A DNA stretch of 64,000 nucleotides from Paenibacillus rhizophilus (GCF_003854965.1 NZ_RQPI01000011.1:97820-161819), one strand, 5' to 3'; positions 37,281-47,775 are shown, numbered from the stretch's first letter. The notes: generated by a model not told the origin, from the letters alone. Program-made: numbers and translations.

Positions 37281-37649
37281 CGCAATGATCGGAAACAGTA
37301 AGGTAATTCCGGGGATAAAGAGAGCTGCGGGGCGGTGCGACGCAGCCGAAGGAGACCTGAACTCGTCCGGGAGCGGAGTGGCGGAATAAATGCATGTCTG
37401 GCTGGAATCATCATTTGCCAGGCATCAACCCGGCAGTGCACGGCCGGTGGGAAGTACGCCGTTACGGGTCGTCCCCGTGAAAGGACGGTCATACAGAAAG
37501 GAAGAAGCCTCCAGGCTTTACCGGACCGTATGACAGCAAAGTGGATATCTCGATGAAGCCCGCCTGTGCGCGCCGAGCCGAAATATCAACAAGAGTGGTA
37601 CCGCGAAGGCACAGCCTGTCGTCTCTTGAAGAGACGGCGGGCTTTTTTT
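37281..37649 (+). promoter_or_regulatory. T-box leader 1 (tRNA-Leu responsive)
   Basis: Stem I region with the AGAGAGC element (about 37319) and apical loop GGTGCGA; specifier loop GAA-CTC-G with the Leu codon CTC at 37362-37364, followed by the usual purine; the T-box core AGAGTGGTACCGCG at 37592-37605; and a terminator GCCTGTCGTCTC/GAGACGGCGGGC with seven T (37614-37649). Uncharged tRNA-Leu should stabilise the antiterminator and allow read-through. No ORF of note lies inside. Confidence 0.93.
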
Positions 37650-37669
37650 GTTATTATCAGACAGTATAA

Positions 37670-38050
37670 CGCAATGAACGGGAGCAGTAGAAGGGAAGAT
37701 GGCGCGCAGAGAGCTGCGGTTCGGTGCGAAGCAGCGGCCATCCCCTTTGAATCTCGCCCGGGAGCGTAAGCGGCGGAAACCGCAGCTTGCAGCCCTGCCG
37801 ATTTGGAATCCGGGAATGGCCATCCGGGTATTCTGGCAGCAGGTCAAGCAGCGGCGGGTACGCGGCTTACGGATAGTCCCCGTTACCGGACATTCTCTGC
37901 AAGACGCCGCTTGAGTGGTGCGGCGCTTCAAGAGAAGATAAGCTGGACGCAGCCAGGGAAAATGCACGGATTCCCGTTTAGGCGCGTCAAGAAGAGTGGT
38001 ACCGCGGAGGGGAAACCCGCCGTCTCTTTGAAGGAGACGGCGGGTTTTTT
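37670..38050 (+). promoter_or_regulatory. T-box leader 2 (tRNA-Leu responsive)
   Basis: A second complete T-box 20 bp after the first terminator. It repeats the start (CGCAATGAACGG against CGCAATGATCGG), the AGAGAGCTGCGG element and the apical GGTGCGA. The specifier CTC lies at 37753-37755 in the aligned position. The core AGAGTGGTACCGCG is at 37993-38006, and the terminator ACCCGCCGTCTC/GAGACGGCGGGT ends in six T at 38050. No clear promoter of its own, so it is in series with leader 1. Confidence 0.93.
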
Positions 38051-38120
38051 GCGTTCTCAACACAACAAGAATGTAACGCTTAAAGCAGGGCTAAAACTTT
38101 AAATTCGGGAGGAATTCACA

Positions 38121-39653
38121 ATGATAGTACAGCCGCGAAAGAAGATTCACATTTTCGATACGACGCTCAGGGACGGGGAGCAGGCGCCGGGCGCAAGCCT
38201 GACCCCGGAGCACAAAATGGTGCTCGCCGGCAAGCTCGCCGAGCTTGGGGTGGATGTGCTGGAGCCGGGATTTCCGGTATCCAGCCCCGGAGATTTTGCG
38301 GCGGTGCAGGCGATTTCCCGCCAAATCCGGAATGTTGAAATTTGCGGCTTTGCCAGGGCCGTCAGAGGTGATATCGATGCGGCCGTCAAGGCGACGCAGG
38401 ATGCGGAGAGACGGCGCATCCATCTGTTTATTTCCTCGTCTGATATCCATTTGCGCCATCAGCTGCGCAAGACCCGGGCCGAGGTCGTTGCGACGGCGCG
38501 GGAAATGACCGCATACGCCCGCCAGTTCTGCGATGCCGTGGAGTTCACAGCCATGGACGCCGCGCGCACGGGCATCGACGAGCTGATTGAAATGGTCGAG
38601 GCGGTCATTGAGGAAGGCGCGACGATAATCAATCTGCCGGATACCGTCGGCTATGCTCTGCCGCAGGAATACGGCGAGATGTTCCGCCGGGTGCGGCAGG
38701 GAGCCAGAGGCGGCGATAAGGTCAGCTACAGCGCCCACTGCCATAACGACCTGGGCCTGGCGGTTGCCAACAGCCTTGCCGCGATTGCCGGCGGCGCGAC
38801 ACAAATCGAAGTTACCGTCAATGGGATCGGAGAGCGGACGGGCAACTGCGCAATGGAGGAACTGGCGATGGCGCTGGAAACCCGGGGAGAGGCGCTGAAC
38901 GCGGCTACGGGGCTGGCCTTGGACAAGCTGTACGAAACTTCGCGCCTTGTCAGCGAGACGATGCATTTTCCGCTTGCTTATAACAAGCCGGTCGTCGGCC
39001 GGAACGCCTTCCAGCATGAATCGGGCATCCATCAGGACGGGCTGCTCAAAGACCGCAGCACCTATGAAATTATGGACCCGGAACGTCTCGGCATTCCCCG
39101 CAGCATGATCATTCTGGGCAAGCATTCCGGCCGGCATGCCCTGAAGGACCGGGTCGCCAAATACGGCATCACCCTGCAGCCTGCCGAACTGGAGGAATTG
39201 TACGAATCCTTCAAGGTGACTGCCGACCGCCAAAAGACCGTCAGTGACGACCAACTGCTGCAAATGGTAAGCCAATCCACCGGCCATCAGGCTCAAAGGT
39301 ATGAACTGGGCGAGGTTCAAGTGCTCGCCGGCAGCGCGCCGCGCCGGGTCGCCGCTGTGACGGTTCGCCATCTGCGGTCCGGTTTGGAGAGATCGCATAC
39401 GAGCATTGGCGACGGTCCGCTGGAGGCGGTGATCGCGGCTATTTCCCAGGGAATTGACGAAAAGCTGGATTTTGCGGGACTGGAGCTGCATTCGCTCGGA
39501 AGCGGGGAAGACGCCTACGCCGAGGCCGAGGTGTATGTGGAGTGGAACAATGCGAGATTCAGGGGAACGGCGATCCATCAAGATATCGTTATGGCTGCCG
39601 GTCTTGCCTATGTTGCCGCGTGCAACGCCGCCCTGCTGTCATCCGTGGTCTAA
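38121..39653 (+). CDS. leuA: 2-isopropylmalate synthase
   Basis: 510 residues. The TIM-barrel catalytic part opens with [18 protein letters not shown], has the metal motif [12 protein letters not shown] and [14 protein letters not shown]; the C-terminal part from about residue 390 is the LeuA dimer/allosteric domain for leucine feedback. It condenses acetyl-CoA with 2-ketoisovalerate, the first step of leucine synthesis. Citramalate synthase is the alternative, but the leucine T-boxes decide for LeuA. ATG follows GGGAGGAATTCAC. No ilv or leuBCD gene is adjacent. Confidence 0.93.
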   Translation: MIVQPRKKIHIFDTTLRDGEQAPGASLTPEHKMVLAGKLAELGVDVLEPGFPVSSPGDFAAVQAISRQIRNVEICGFARAVRGDIDAAVKATQDAERRRIHLFISSSDIHLRHQLRKTRAEVVATAREMTAYARQFCDAVEFTAMDAARTGIDELIEMVEAVIEEGATIINLPDTVGYALPQEYGEMFRRVRQGARGGDKVSYSAHCHNDLGLAVANSLAAIAGGATQIEVTVNGIGERTGNCAMEELAMALETRGEALNAATGLALDKLYETSRLVSETMHFPLAYNKPVVGRNAFQHESGIHQDGLLKDRSTYEIMDPERLGIPRSMIILGKHSGRHALKDRVAKYGITLQPAELEELYESFKVTADRQKTVSDDQLLQMVSQSTGHQAQRYELGEVQVLAGSAPRRVAAVTVRHLRSGLERSHTSIGDGPLEAVIAAISQGIDEKLDFAGLELHSLGSGEDAYAEAEVYVEWNNARFRGTAIHQDIVMAAGLAYVAACNAALLSSVV

Positions 39654-39735
39654 CGGACGGCGTGTCCTCCGCAAGCATTCCGTGAACCGAAAGCGTATCT
39701 TTTACCGCGGCCGGCGCAGCTGCAAGCCGGCGCAG

Positions 39736-39770
39736 CCCGCTGCCCTCACAGGGCGGCGGGTTCTTTTTTT
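39736..39770 (+). terminator. Terminator after leuA
   Basis: CCCGCTGCCCT pairs with AGGGCGGCGGG and is followed by TTCTTTTTTT. Confidence 0.88.
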
Positions 39771-39815
39771 GCATAAATCGCGGATCGTTCCATAGAGGGA
39801 CGTTTTTTGTCAAGC

Positions 39816-40074
39816 TGTGGACAAGGTTATCCACATATTCCGCCGAATCTGTGTAAAAATCGTGTAAAGTCAGCATTCAAGCCAGTTTTTTTAACTCCTA
39901 AGGCAGGGTATAATTTCTCAACAGAAAGCAGTGAAAAATGTGGATAATGTGGATAATGCGGTGGATAAAAAAGTCTTGACAGCACAAATAGCGATTTGAC
40001 GCATAAAAAAAGACCCGAAGGTCCTTTTTTTGGTAATAGTTATGCACGATATCTGGGGACAACCCTGTGGATAA
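39816..40074. other. DnaA-box cluster
   Basis: This 438-bp gene-free stretch holds four perfect DnaA boxes: TTATCCACA at 39827-39835, its complement TGTGGATAA at 39939-39947, at 39948-39956 (directly abutting) and at 40066-40074. Three one-mismatch copies lie at 39816-39824, 39960-39968 and 40040-40048. AT-rich DNA lies between them. A TATAAT at 39909-39914 and a TTGACA at 39976-39981 have no matching partner and no ORF behind them. dnaA and dnaN are not nearby, so this is not oriC; a titration or regulatory cluster is inferred. Confidence 0.8.
40005..40031 (-). terminator. Terminator of the ABC-F gene (inside the DnaA-box cluster)
   Basis: On the minus strand AAAAAAGGACC-TTCG-GGTCTTTTTTT: a short stem with a stable UUCG tetraloop and a T-run. 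Confidence 0.8.
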
Positions 40075-40091
40075 TTATTTAGGATCTGATC

Positions 40092-42050
40092 CTAATTCGT
40101 ATCGTCGGCCAGAACTTCCCATTCGCTAAAAAATTCGGCGAGCCGCTGTTTTTTTTCATTTAAATCCCGTTCATGCTCCTGCAGCGCCATATAGTCCTGG
40201 TAGATCTCCGGCTTCGTCATATCCGTTTCGATTGCTGCGATGTCTTCCTCCAGTTTGGCAATGGCGTTCTCCAATTCGGCCAGCCGCCGCTGACGGCCCC
40301 GTTCCTCGCGTTTGGCCTGTTTGTCGGTTTCGTATGAGGCGGCGCCTCCTTTATCGGCAGCGGATACCCCTTTTTCAGCGCTAGTTGAAGGAGAAGAAGG
40401 CACACTCCCGGCATCCTCGCTGGCGAGATCCTCCAGTTCTCCTTTTTTCGCGATATAGTCGTCGTAATTTCCGAGATAAGGGTTTATTCCGTCCGGATGA
40501 AGTTCCAGCACACGCTCGGTCATTTTATTCAGGAAATAACGGTCATGGGAGATAAAGAGCAGGGTTCCTTCAAAATCGATCAGCGCGGATTCGAGCACCT
40601 CGCGGCTGACAAGGTCGAGATGGTTGGTCGGTTCGTCGAGAATAAGCATGTTCGCGCCCCGCAGCATCAGCTTGGAGAGCGCCACCCGCGCTTTCTCGCC
40701 GCCGCTAAGCGCGGCTATTTTCTTCTGCACATCCTCGCCGCTGAACAGGAAATTGCCGAGAATCGTCCGGATTCGCGCCTCCTCCAGCATCGGATATTCA
40801 CTCCAGAGCTCCTCCAGTACGGTATTCTTCGGATTCAGCCGGGTCTGCTCCTGGTCGTAGTAGCCGATCTTCACCTTGGCTCCCCAGTTCACGCTTCCGG
40901 CGGACGGCTCGCGGGTGCCGATCAGGCATTGCAGCAGAGTCGACTTGCCGATGCCGTTCGGACCGATCAGGGCGGCTGTCTCGCCGCGGCGAAGCTCGAA
41001 GGACGCATGCTTGAACAGAGGATTGCCCTCTCCGAAGGCTACAGCGACTTCCCTGACCTGCAGCACTTCCCTGCCGGAATGAAACGCCGGTTCGAAGGAA
41101 AAGTTCGCTTTTTTCAGGTCGCCGAGCGGCCGATCGATCCGGTCCATTTTTTCCAGCGCCTTGCGCCGGCTCTGCGCCCGTTTCGTTGTGGAGGCCCGCA
41201 CGATGTTGCGCTGCACGAATTCCTCCATCTTGGTGATCTCGTCCTGCTGCTTCTCGTACTGTTTGAGCCTGCTCTCATACTCGGCGGCCTTGAGATCCAC
41301 ATAGCGGCTGTAATTGCCCGTATACCGGCGGGACTCATGCCGTTCGATTTCCACAATGGCCGTCACCAGCCGGTCAAGAAAATAGCGGTCATGGGATACG
41401 ACCAGTATGCCGCCAGAGTACCCGCGCAGATAGTCCTCCAGCCAGGTCAGCGTTTCGATGTCGAGATGGTTGGTCGGTTCGTCCAGCATCAGCAGGTCGG
41501 GAGCCTGGAGCAGGATGCGGGCGAGCGCCAGGCGGGTCTTCTGCCCTCCGCTTAAGGTCGAAATCGGCGTGTCGGTAGGGAAGTCCCCGAAGCCCATTCC
41601 GTGGAGTACGCTGCGGATGCGTGTATTCATTTCATAGCCGCCGTGGTCCTTGAACCAGTCCGACCGGACGGCATACCGTTCAAGCAGCTCCTCATAGCGC
41701 TTCTCGTTCTCCGCCGCTGCCGGATCGGCAATTTGCTCCTCAAGCTGACGCAGTTCGGCCTCCGCCTCGATTAGGGGCGCGAATACGGCCAGCATTTCCT
41801 CATGAATGGTGCGGTCAGACTGCAGCCCGCTGTTCTGGGCCAGATACCCGACCGTCGTTTCCTTGGATTTATAAATTTGACCGCCGTCATGGGACAGCTC
41901 TCCGGCCAAAATTTTAAGCAGGGTCGACTTGCCGGCTCCGTTGACACCGACGAGCCCGACCCGTTCCTTCTCGTTTACCTGCAGGTTGATGCCTTCCAGC
42001 ACGGGCTGGATGCCATATAATTTCGTGATTCCTGACGCTTGAAGAAGCAT
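40092..42050 (-). CDS. ABC-F family ATPase (YdiF-like ribosome-associated)
   Basis: 652-residue soluble protein with two ABC domains: Walker A GVNGAGKST and GPNGIGKST, signatures LSGGQ and LSGGE, Walker B LLMLDEPTNHLD and MLILDEPTNHLD. The linker between the domains (about 250-310, Lys/Arg/Glu-rich) and a C-terminal coiled coil are present. There is no membrane domain, so it acts on the ribosome rather than in transport. Antibiotic-resistance and housekeeping ABC-F proteins cannot be separated by eye; overall size suggests the YdiF/Uup housekeeping type. The ATG at 42050 has GGAGG about 11 nt upstream. Confidence 0.92.
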   Translation of the reverse strand: MLLQASGITKLYGIQPVLEGINLQVNEKERVGLVGVNGAGKSTLLKILAGELSHDGGQIYKSKETTVGYLAQNSGLQSDRTIHEEMLAVFAPLIEAEAELRQLEEQIADPAAAENEKRYEELLERYAVRSDWFKDHGGYEMNTRIRSVLHGMGFGDFPTDTPISTLSGGQKTRLALARILLQAPDLLMLDEPTNHLDIETLTWLEDYLRGYSGGILVVSHDRYFLDRLVTAIVEIERHESRRYTGNYSRYVDLKAAEYESRLKQYEKQQDEITKMEEFVQRNIVRASTTKRAQSRRKALEKMDRIDRPLGDLKKANFSFEPAFHSGREVLQVREVAVAFGEGNPLFKHASFELRRGETAALIGPNGIGKSTLLQCLIGTREPSAGSVNWGAKVKIGYYDQEQTRLNPKNTVLEELWSEYPMLEEARIRTILGNFLFSGEDVQKKIAALSGGEKARVALSKLMLRGANMLILDEPTNHLDLVSREVLESALIDFEGTLLFISHDRYFLNKMTERVLELHPDGINPYLGNYDDYIAKKGELEDLASEDAGSVPSSPSTSAEKGVSAADKGGAASYETDKQAKREERGRQRRLAELENAIAKLEEDIAAIETDMTKPEIYQDYMALQEHERDLNEKKQRLAEFFSEWEVLADDTN

Positions 42051-42355
42051 GACAAATGAAACCTCCACCCTATAAGACTTCGCTGCGGCCAGCGATTCTG
42101 GCACTGTGCCGCTTTTGGACCTATATTCCTAATATTAGTGTACATGAAAAGACTTTTTTGCGCGAGGTCAAAGGGTTCCGGGGGCGTCTTGGCGAATTCG
42201 GAGCAACAGTGGTAAACTGGAGGTAAGGATTTGCCCTGTAATGTAAGACATTTATTCCGCTTCCGGCCGAGGGATACGGCTTCACGTTAAGCGGGAATCT
42301 ATAAATCTTGACCAACCAAGGATAACGGCAAGACGATTATTAAGGAGGCAGAAGG
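42051..42355. other. 305-bp intergenic region between divergent genes, no gene seen
   Basis: It must contain the promoters of the ABC-F gene (minus) and the cyclo-ligase operon (plus). TTGACC at 42308 is a -35 candidate without a convincing -10. No 6S RNA-like long hairpin, riboswitch or ORF was recognised. Confidence 0.4.
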
Positions 42356-43009
42356 TTGAAAGACGTGGACTTGCAGCTTCCCGCCTACAAGCGCGCGCTG
42401 CGCCGAAGCGCCGCCTCTGTCCGTGACGGAATACCTCCGCGGCGAAGAGAGGAGTTGTCCTCGCTCGTATGCCGCCATGCATGGAGATGGCTGGAAGAGA
42501 CTTGCGCGGACTCGCTTATGGTCTACGTTCCGTTCCGCTCCGAGCTGGATACGCGCCCTTTGATTGAGCGGTGCTGGAAGGAGGGGCGCAGAGTCATTCT
42601 CCCCCGGGTCCATGGCGATTCCGGGAAGCTGTCCCTGCACGGCGTAGAATCATGGAGCGAGCTTGCCCAGGGAATGTTCGGCATTCCGGAGCCCGCGGAG
42701 ACCTATTCTGTAATCGAGGAAGGAAGCGAGCCGCCGGTAGTTTTCGTTCCGGGTCTGGCCTTTGATGCCAGGGGAGGGCGGCTTGGATACGGCTGCGGCT
42801 ATTATGACCGGCTGCGGGCCCGCCTTTCCGGAGCCTCGGCCCCCGGCACGCAGAGGAGTTCGGTGTGGATCGGCCTCGCTTACGGCGCGCAGATCTTGCC
42901 CGAGGTGCCCATGGAAGCCCATGACGCTTTTATGGACATGCTGATTACCGAGAAAGGAATACTGCATTGCACTGCTGAAGGAAAGGGGATTGACGCAAGA
43001 TGGAGTTGA
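42356..43009 (+). CDS. 5-formyltetrahydrofolate cyclo-ligase
   Basis: 217 residues. The substrate-binding Gly-rich segment [13 protein letters not shown] near residue 140, and PGLAFDARG before it, are diagnostic; the N-terminal [13 protein letters not shown] is typical too. It converts 5-formyl-THF to 5,10-methenyl-THF with ATP. TTG start at 42356 follows AAGGAGGCAGAAGG. It overlaps moaC by 10 nt, so the two are co-transcribed. Confidence 0.93.
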   Translation: MKDVDLQLPAYKRALRRSAASVRDGIPPRRREELSSLVCRHAWRWLEETCADSLMVYVPFRSELDTRPLIERCWKEGRRVILPRVHGDSGKLSLHGVESWSELAQGMFGIPEPAETYSVIEEGSEPPVVFVPGLAFDARGGRLGYGCGYYDRLRARLSGASAPGTQRSSVWIGLAYGAQILPEVPMEAHDAFMDMLITEKGILHCTAEGKGIDARWS

Positions 43010-43476
43010 CGCATTTCAACGGGCAGGGCAGAGCCCGCATGGTTGACGTGAGCGACAAGGAAGTGACCAAGCGCGAGGCGACCGCGCAGAGCAGGGTGAC
43101 GATGGCTCCGGAAACGCTGGACGCCATCAAAGCCGGATCCGTCGGCAAAGGCGATGTGCTTGCCGTCGCCCAGGTCGCCGGCATCATGGCCGCCAAGAAG
43201 ACGGCCGACTGGATACCGATGTGCCATCCGCTGCCTTTGACGGGCATCGATATCCGCTTTTCGGACAACACCAAAGATGAACTATATATAGAAGCGACAG
43301 TCAAGACCACCGGCAGGACGGGAGTTGAAATGGAGGCGCTGACAGCCGTCTCTGCCGCCGCGCTGACGGTATACGACATGTGCAAGGCCCTGCAAAAGGA
43401 CATGATCATCGGGCCGACGCTGCTTGCGTCCAAGACCGGCGGCAAGAACGGCGACTATGCACGGGAAGAAGCGTAG
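43000..43476 (+). CDS. moaC: Cyclic pyranopterin monophosphate synthase
   Basis: 158 residues, second step of molybdenum-cofactor synthesis. Family segments [34 protein letters not shown] and [22 protein letters not shown] are intact, including active-site Lys and Asp positions of the last part. It starts inside the cyclo-ligase stop region and is followed 42 bp later by mogA. Confidence 0.96.
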   Translation: MELTHFNGQGRARMVDVSDKEVTKREATAQSRVTMAPETLDAIKAGSVGKGDVLAVAQVAGIMAAKKTADWIPMCHPLPLTGIDIRFSDNTKDELYIEATVKTTGRTGVEMEALTAVSAAALTVYDMCKALQKDMIIGPTLLASKTGGKNGDYAREEA

Positions 43477-43518
43477 TTCATATCAGTACATAATGAACAT
43501 AGAGAGGAAGGAGAACCT

Positions 43519-44004
43519 ATGGCGTGGAAGACAGCAATCCTGACGGCCAGCGACAAGGGAGCCCGGGGCGAGCGGGAGGATACGAGCGCCCAAGTCATCC
43601 GCGAACTGGTGGAGGAGGAGCTTGGAGGAGAGATCGTAGAGTACCGGATTGTTCCCGATGAGCCGGATGAAATTATTGCGGCTCTCATCGAATTGACCGA
43701 TTACTTTCAGGCCGATCTGGTGCTGACCACAGGCGGCACCGAGCTGGCGATCCGGGACGTAACGCCGGAAGCGACGCGTCGGGTTATTGAACGGGAAGTG
43801 CCGGGTATGTCGGAGGCGATGCGCAGTACGGTGATGCAGAAGAACCGCGCCGCCATGCTGTTCCGGGGGATCTGCGGCATCCGCGGCCGAACGCTGATCG
43901 TCAATCTTCCAGGCACGCCGAAGGGTGTGCATGAGCATTTGGCCGCCATTATGGATCAACTGCCGGAGGCGCTGCTGATGGTGACCGGACAATTCCGGCA
44001 GTAA
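43519..44004 (+). CDS. mogA: Molybdopterin adenylyltransferase family protein (MogA/MoaB)
   Basis: 161 residues with the MoCF-BD fold: AILTASDKGARGEREDTS at the N-terminus, VLTTGGTELAIRDVTPEAT in the middle and IVNLPGTPKGVHEHL near the end. It activates molybdopterin for metal insertion. The normally conserved GGTG is GGTE here (see findings). Good ribosome site (GAGAGGAAGGAG). Third gene of the folate/moaC unit. Confidence 0.9.
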   Translation: MAWKTAILTASDKGARGEREDTSAQVIRELVEEELGGEIVEYRIVPDEPDEIIAALIELTDYFQADLVLTTGGTELAIRDVTPEATRRVIEREVPGMSEAMRSTVMQKNRAAMLFRGICGIRGRTLIVNLPGTPKGVHEHLAAIMDQLPEALLMVTGQFRQ

Positions 44005-44021
44005 CGCTTTCGAATCGTAGA

Positions 44022-44057
44022 ATCGCAGGATTACTTACAGATCGTAGGGTTGCTTAC
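44022..44057 (+). repeat. Imperfect 17-bp direct repeat upstream of tatA
   Basis: ATCGCAGGATTACTTAC (44022-44038) and ATCGTAGGGTTGCTTAC (44041-44057) agree at 14 of 17 positions with a period of 19; a further partial copy (AATCGTAG) begins at 44013. It may be a regulator site for tatA or a decayed tandem repeat. Confidence 0.45.
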
Positions 44058-44194
44058 TATGCCATCTTCTCCAAACAACTGCTTCCGTTTGGGTTTCGAC
44101 ACAGATTACAGATGCAAGTGTGATCTAAGTTATGGTATTATATAGTTGTCGAAAACGGTATCACGAACGGAATAGGGAACAAGGAGGAATGAAC

Positions 44195-44428
44195 ATGTTA
44201 AACGGTATTGGGGCTCCGGGTATTATACTGCTTGTCATTCTGGCGCTGCTGCTCTTTGGTCCGAACAAGCTGCCCGAACTGGGCCGTGCAGTCGGAAGAA
44301 CCTTCCGTGAGTTCAAGGAAGGGACCCGTGATATGATTGCCAACTCCGAGCCGGAGGTCAAGAGCGAAGCTCCTGCACCGGCGGCGCAGAAGGCACCCGT
44401 TTCCCTGGAGAAGCGTTTGCCGGAATAA
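44195..44428 (+). CDS. tatA: Twin-arginine translocase subunit TatA
   Basis: 77 residues: one N-terminal transmembrane helix (GAPGIILLVILALLLFG), the FGPNKLPELGRAVGR hinge, an amphipathic helix and a polar tail. It forms the pore for folded proteins. The ATG at 44195 is seven bases from AAGGAGG; an ATG at 44189 is too close to it. Confidence 0.94.
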   Translation: MLNGIGAPGIILLVILALLLFGPNKLPELGRAVGRTFREFKEGTRDMIANSEPEVKSEAPAPAAQKAPVSLEKRLPE

Positions 44429-44467
44429 CATCAACATGCGCAAGGTTAAATGATAAGACTACACGCG

Positions 44468-44512
44468 GAGGCGCCCTTAAGTCCCCGGACTTTACGGGGC
44501 GTCTCTTTTTTT
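44468..44512 (+). terminator. Terminator/attenuator between tatA and tatC
   Basis: GAGGCGCCC pairs with GGGGCGTCTC (one G-U) and is followed by seven T. The tatC start follows 32 bp later, so TatC is made from read-through or from another promoter. Confidence 0.75.
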
Positions 44513-44543
44513 GAACTTGCTGCAGGAAGAGGGGGGCCTGTCT

Positions 44544-45308
44544 TTGGAACCCGGAGAAATGACGGTAGTCGAGCATCTCACGGAGCTGCGCAGAAGAATC
44601 GTATATGTGTTGGTCGTCTTTGTAATCGGCCTGGCGGGCGGGCTGTTCTGCGCGAAGCCGGTCTATGAGTATCTGATCCATGCCGACATGGCTCAGGGCT
44701 TCGTGCTGCACGCATTCGCTTTCTGGGACGGCATCGGCATGTACATGAAGATTGCCATGGCCGTGTCGCTAACGGTATCCGTACCGTTCATCGTCTATCA
44801 ATTATGGGCGTTCGTCAGTCCCGCTCTGCGGCCGGCGGAACGGAGCGCAGCCCTGCGGTATGTGCCGTATGCGCTTGTTCTGTTTGTGGCCGGTCTTCTC
44901 TTCGCTTATTATATCGTGTTCCCGATGGCGCTTTCCTTCACCGTCTCGGTTACACGCGATCTGGGACTGGAGGAGACTTACGGCATTGCGCAGTATTTCA
45001 ATTTTATGTTCAGCCTGGTGCTGCCGATGGCGCTGCTGTTCGAACTGCCGCTGATCGTCATGTTCCTGACCAAGATCCGGCTTCTGAACCCGCTCCGGCT
45101 GCGCAAAATGCGGCGCTATGCCTATTTTGCGCTGGTCTTTATCGCCGTGGTCATCACGCCGCCCGATTTCATCTCGGATTTTCTGGTCACCGTTCCTCTG
45201 CTCGTTCTCTACGAATTCAGCGTGTTTCTGTCCTCGGTTGTTTACCGCAAGCAGCTGGCCGCTGACGCGGCGCTGGAGGCAAGATACGCCGCGGGCGATC
45301 ATGCCTGA
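44544..45308 (+). CDS. tatC: Twin-arginine translocase subunit TatC
   Basis: 254 residues with six transmembrane helices. The N-terminal VEHLTELRRRI and the periplasmic SPALRPAER-containing loop, followed by FPMALSF, are TatC hallmarks; TatC reads the twin-arginine signal. The TTG at 44544 follows GGAAGAGGGGGG; the open frame reaches back to 44511, but that codon lies inside the terminator U-tract. ATG at 44559 is a second option. Confidence 0.94.
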   Translation: MEPGEMTVVEHLTELRRRIVYVLVVFVIGLAGGLFCAKPVYEYLIHADMAQGFVLHAFAFWDGIGMYMKIAMAVSLTVSVPFIVYQLWAFVSPALRPAERSAALRYVPYALVLFVAGLLFAYYIVFPMALSFTVSVTRDLGLEETYGIAQYFNFMFSLVLPMALLFELPLIVMFLTKIRLLNPLRLRKMRRYAYFALVFIAVVITPPDFISDFLVTVPLLVLYEFSVFLSSVVYRKQLAADAALEARYAAGDHA

Positions 45309-45310
45309 CG

Positions 45311-45364
45311 GCGTCTGCCCCGTACCTTTCGTACCGCCGGATGAAAGCGGCAGAGGCGATTTTT
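45311..45364 (+). terminator. Terminator after tatC
   Basis: GCGTCTGCC pairs with GGCAGAGGC (one mismatch) and ends in ATTTTTAG. Confidence 0.65.
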
Positions 45365-45381
45365 AGTGTTGGTGTCCTATT

Positions 45382-45510
45382 ATGGAAGAATCAGCTGCGA
45401 TATGCCGTTTGCCCAAAGAAGCAGGCATATTTTGCCGTGCTATGGATAGAATGAAAGAGGGTATGGCCTGGGACAACCTGGCTGACCGGCTTTTTTCCAA
45501 ATTCGTGTAG
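45382..45510 (+). CDS. Possible small ORF (42 residues) upstream of groES
   Basis: Open frame MEESAAICRLPKEAGIFC... to a TAG at 45510. It has no convincing ribosome site and no known relative by eye, and a cysteine-containing, charged sequence. It lies in the 423-bp gap between tatC and groES, which otherwise holds the tatC terminator and the groE promoter with CIRCE. It could be a decayed gene. Confidence 0.2.
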   Translation: MEESAAICRLPKEAGIFCRAMDRMKEGMAWDNLADRLFSKFV

Positions 45511-45528
45511 AAAAAAGAGCAAAAGGAC

Positions 45529-45557
45529 TTGAAATCCGCAGTCAAGTTGAGTAATAT
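45529..45557 (+). promoter_or_regulatory. groESL promoter
   Basis: TTGAAA, 17-bp spacer, TAATAT, placed just before the CIRCE element, as in other Firmicutes. Confidence 0.75.
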
Positions 45558-45568
45558 AAAAATTGTTG

Positions 45569-45595
45569 TTAGCACTACTGGCTGTCGAGTGCTAA
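45569..45595 (+). promoter_or_regulatory. CIRCE operator (HrcA binding site)
   Basis: TTAGCACTA-N9-GAGTGCTAA; the right arm is perfect and the left differs by one base from TTAGCACTC. HrcA should repress groESL here. Confidence 0.95.
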
Positions 45596-45731
45596 CAAAC
45601 CCAAAAGATATGCTGAGCCGGGCTGCCGACTCTCACATTTCATGAATGCGACGGAATCTTGTTTCCGGCAACGTCATTCTCAAACCCTGTGTTCAAGCAT
45701 AACAACATAATCTAAAAGGAGGCTATTTTTC

Positions 45732-46013
45732 ATGATCAAACCTTTAGGTGAACGCGTATTGGTGGAACCGATCGAGCAGGAGGAAACGACTTCGTTCGGA
45801 ATCGTGCTTCCGGACTCGGCCAAGGAGAAGCCGCAGGAAGGCAAAATCGTGGCCGTGGGCAGCGGCGCTCTGAAAGACGGAGTTCGTGTACCGCTGGAAG
45901 TGAAGGAAGGCGACCGCGTTATTTTCTCGAAGTATGCAGGAACCGAAATCAAGTATGAAGGCAAAGAGTATTTGATTATGAAAGAAAGCGACATTCACGC
46001 GATTCTGGGTTAA
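45732..46013 (+). CDS. groES: Co-chaperonin GroES
   Basis: 93 residues starting [20 protein letters not shown], with the mobile loop [19 protein letters not shown] and the C-terminal [17 protein letters not shown]. It caps GroEL. Ribosome site AAAAGGAGG. First gene of the CIRCE-controlled operon. Confidence 0.98.
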   Translation: MIKPLGERVLVEPIEQEETTSFGIVLPDSAKEKPQEGKIVAVGSGALKDGVRVPLEVKEGDRVIFSKYAGTEIKYEGKEYLIMKESDIHAILG

Positions 46014-46063
46014 TTCCCGAGAACCGTCTATAAGATTTCAATACCGATACTTACAATTCATAG

Positions 46064-47707
<1,644 letters not shown>

Positions 47708-47775
47708 TATAGACACGCAAACCCTTGCCCTACAAGGAGTATAATGCGTGGTCTATACGATAATTTAACGATTAT

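Noticed and set aside
38091..39581. 496-codon open frame antisense to leuA
   Set aside because: Shadow of a well-identified gene; translation has no family resemblance.
39816..40074. Chromosomal origin oriC
   Set aside because: dnaA, dnaN and rpmH are not adjacent, and no AT-rich unwinding element with trios was recognised next to the boxes.
42051..42355. Possible 6S RNA beside the formyl-THF cyclo-ligase gene
   Set aside because: That linkage is proteobacterial; no long bulged hairpin is visible here.
47708..47775. tRNA gene as phage attachment site
   Set aside because: The gap behind groEL has only a short hairpin (CCTTG/CAAGG near 47724) and cannot fold as a tRNA.
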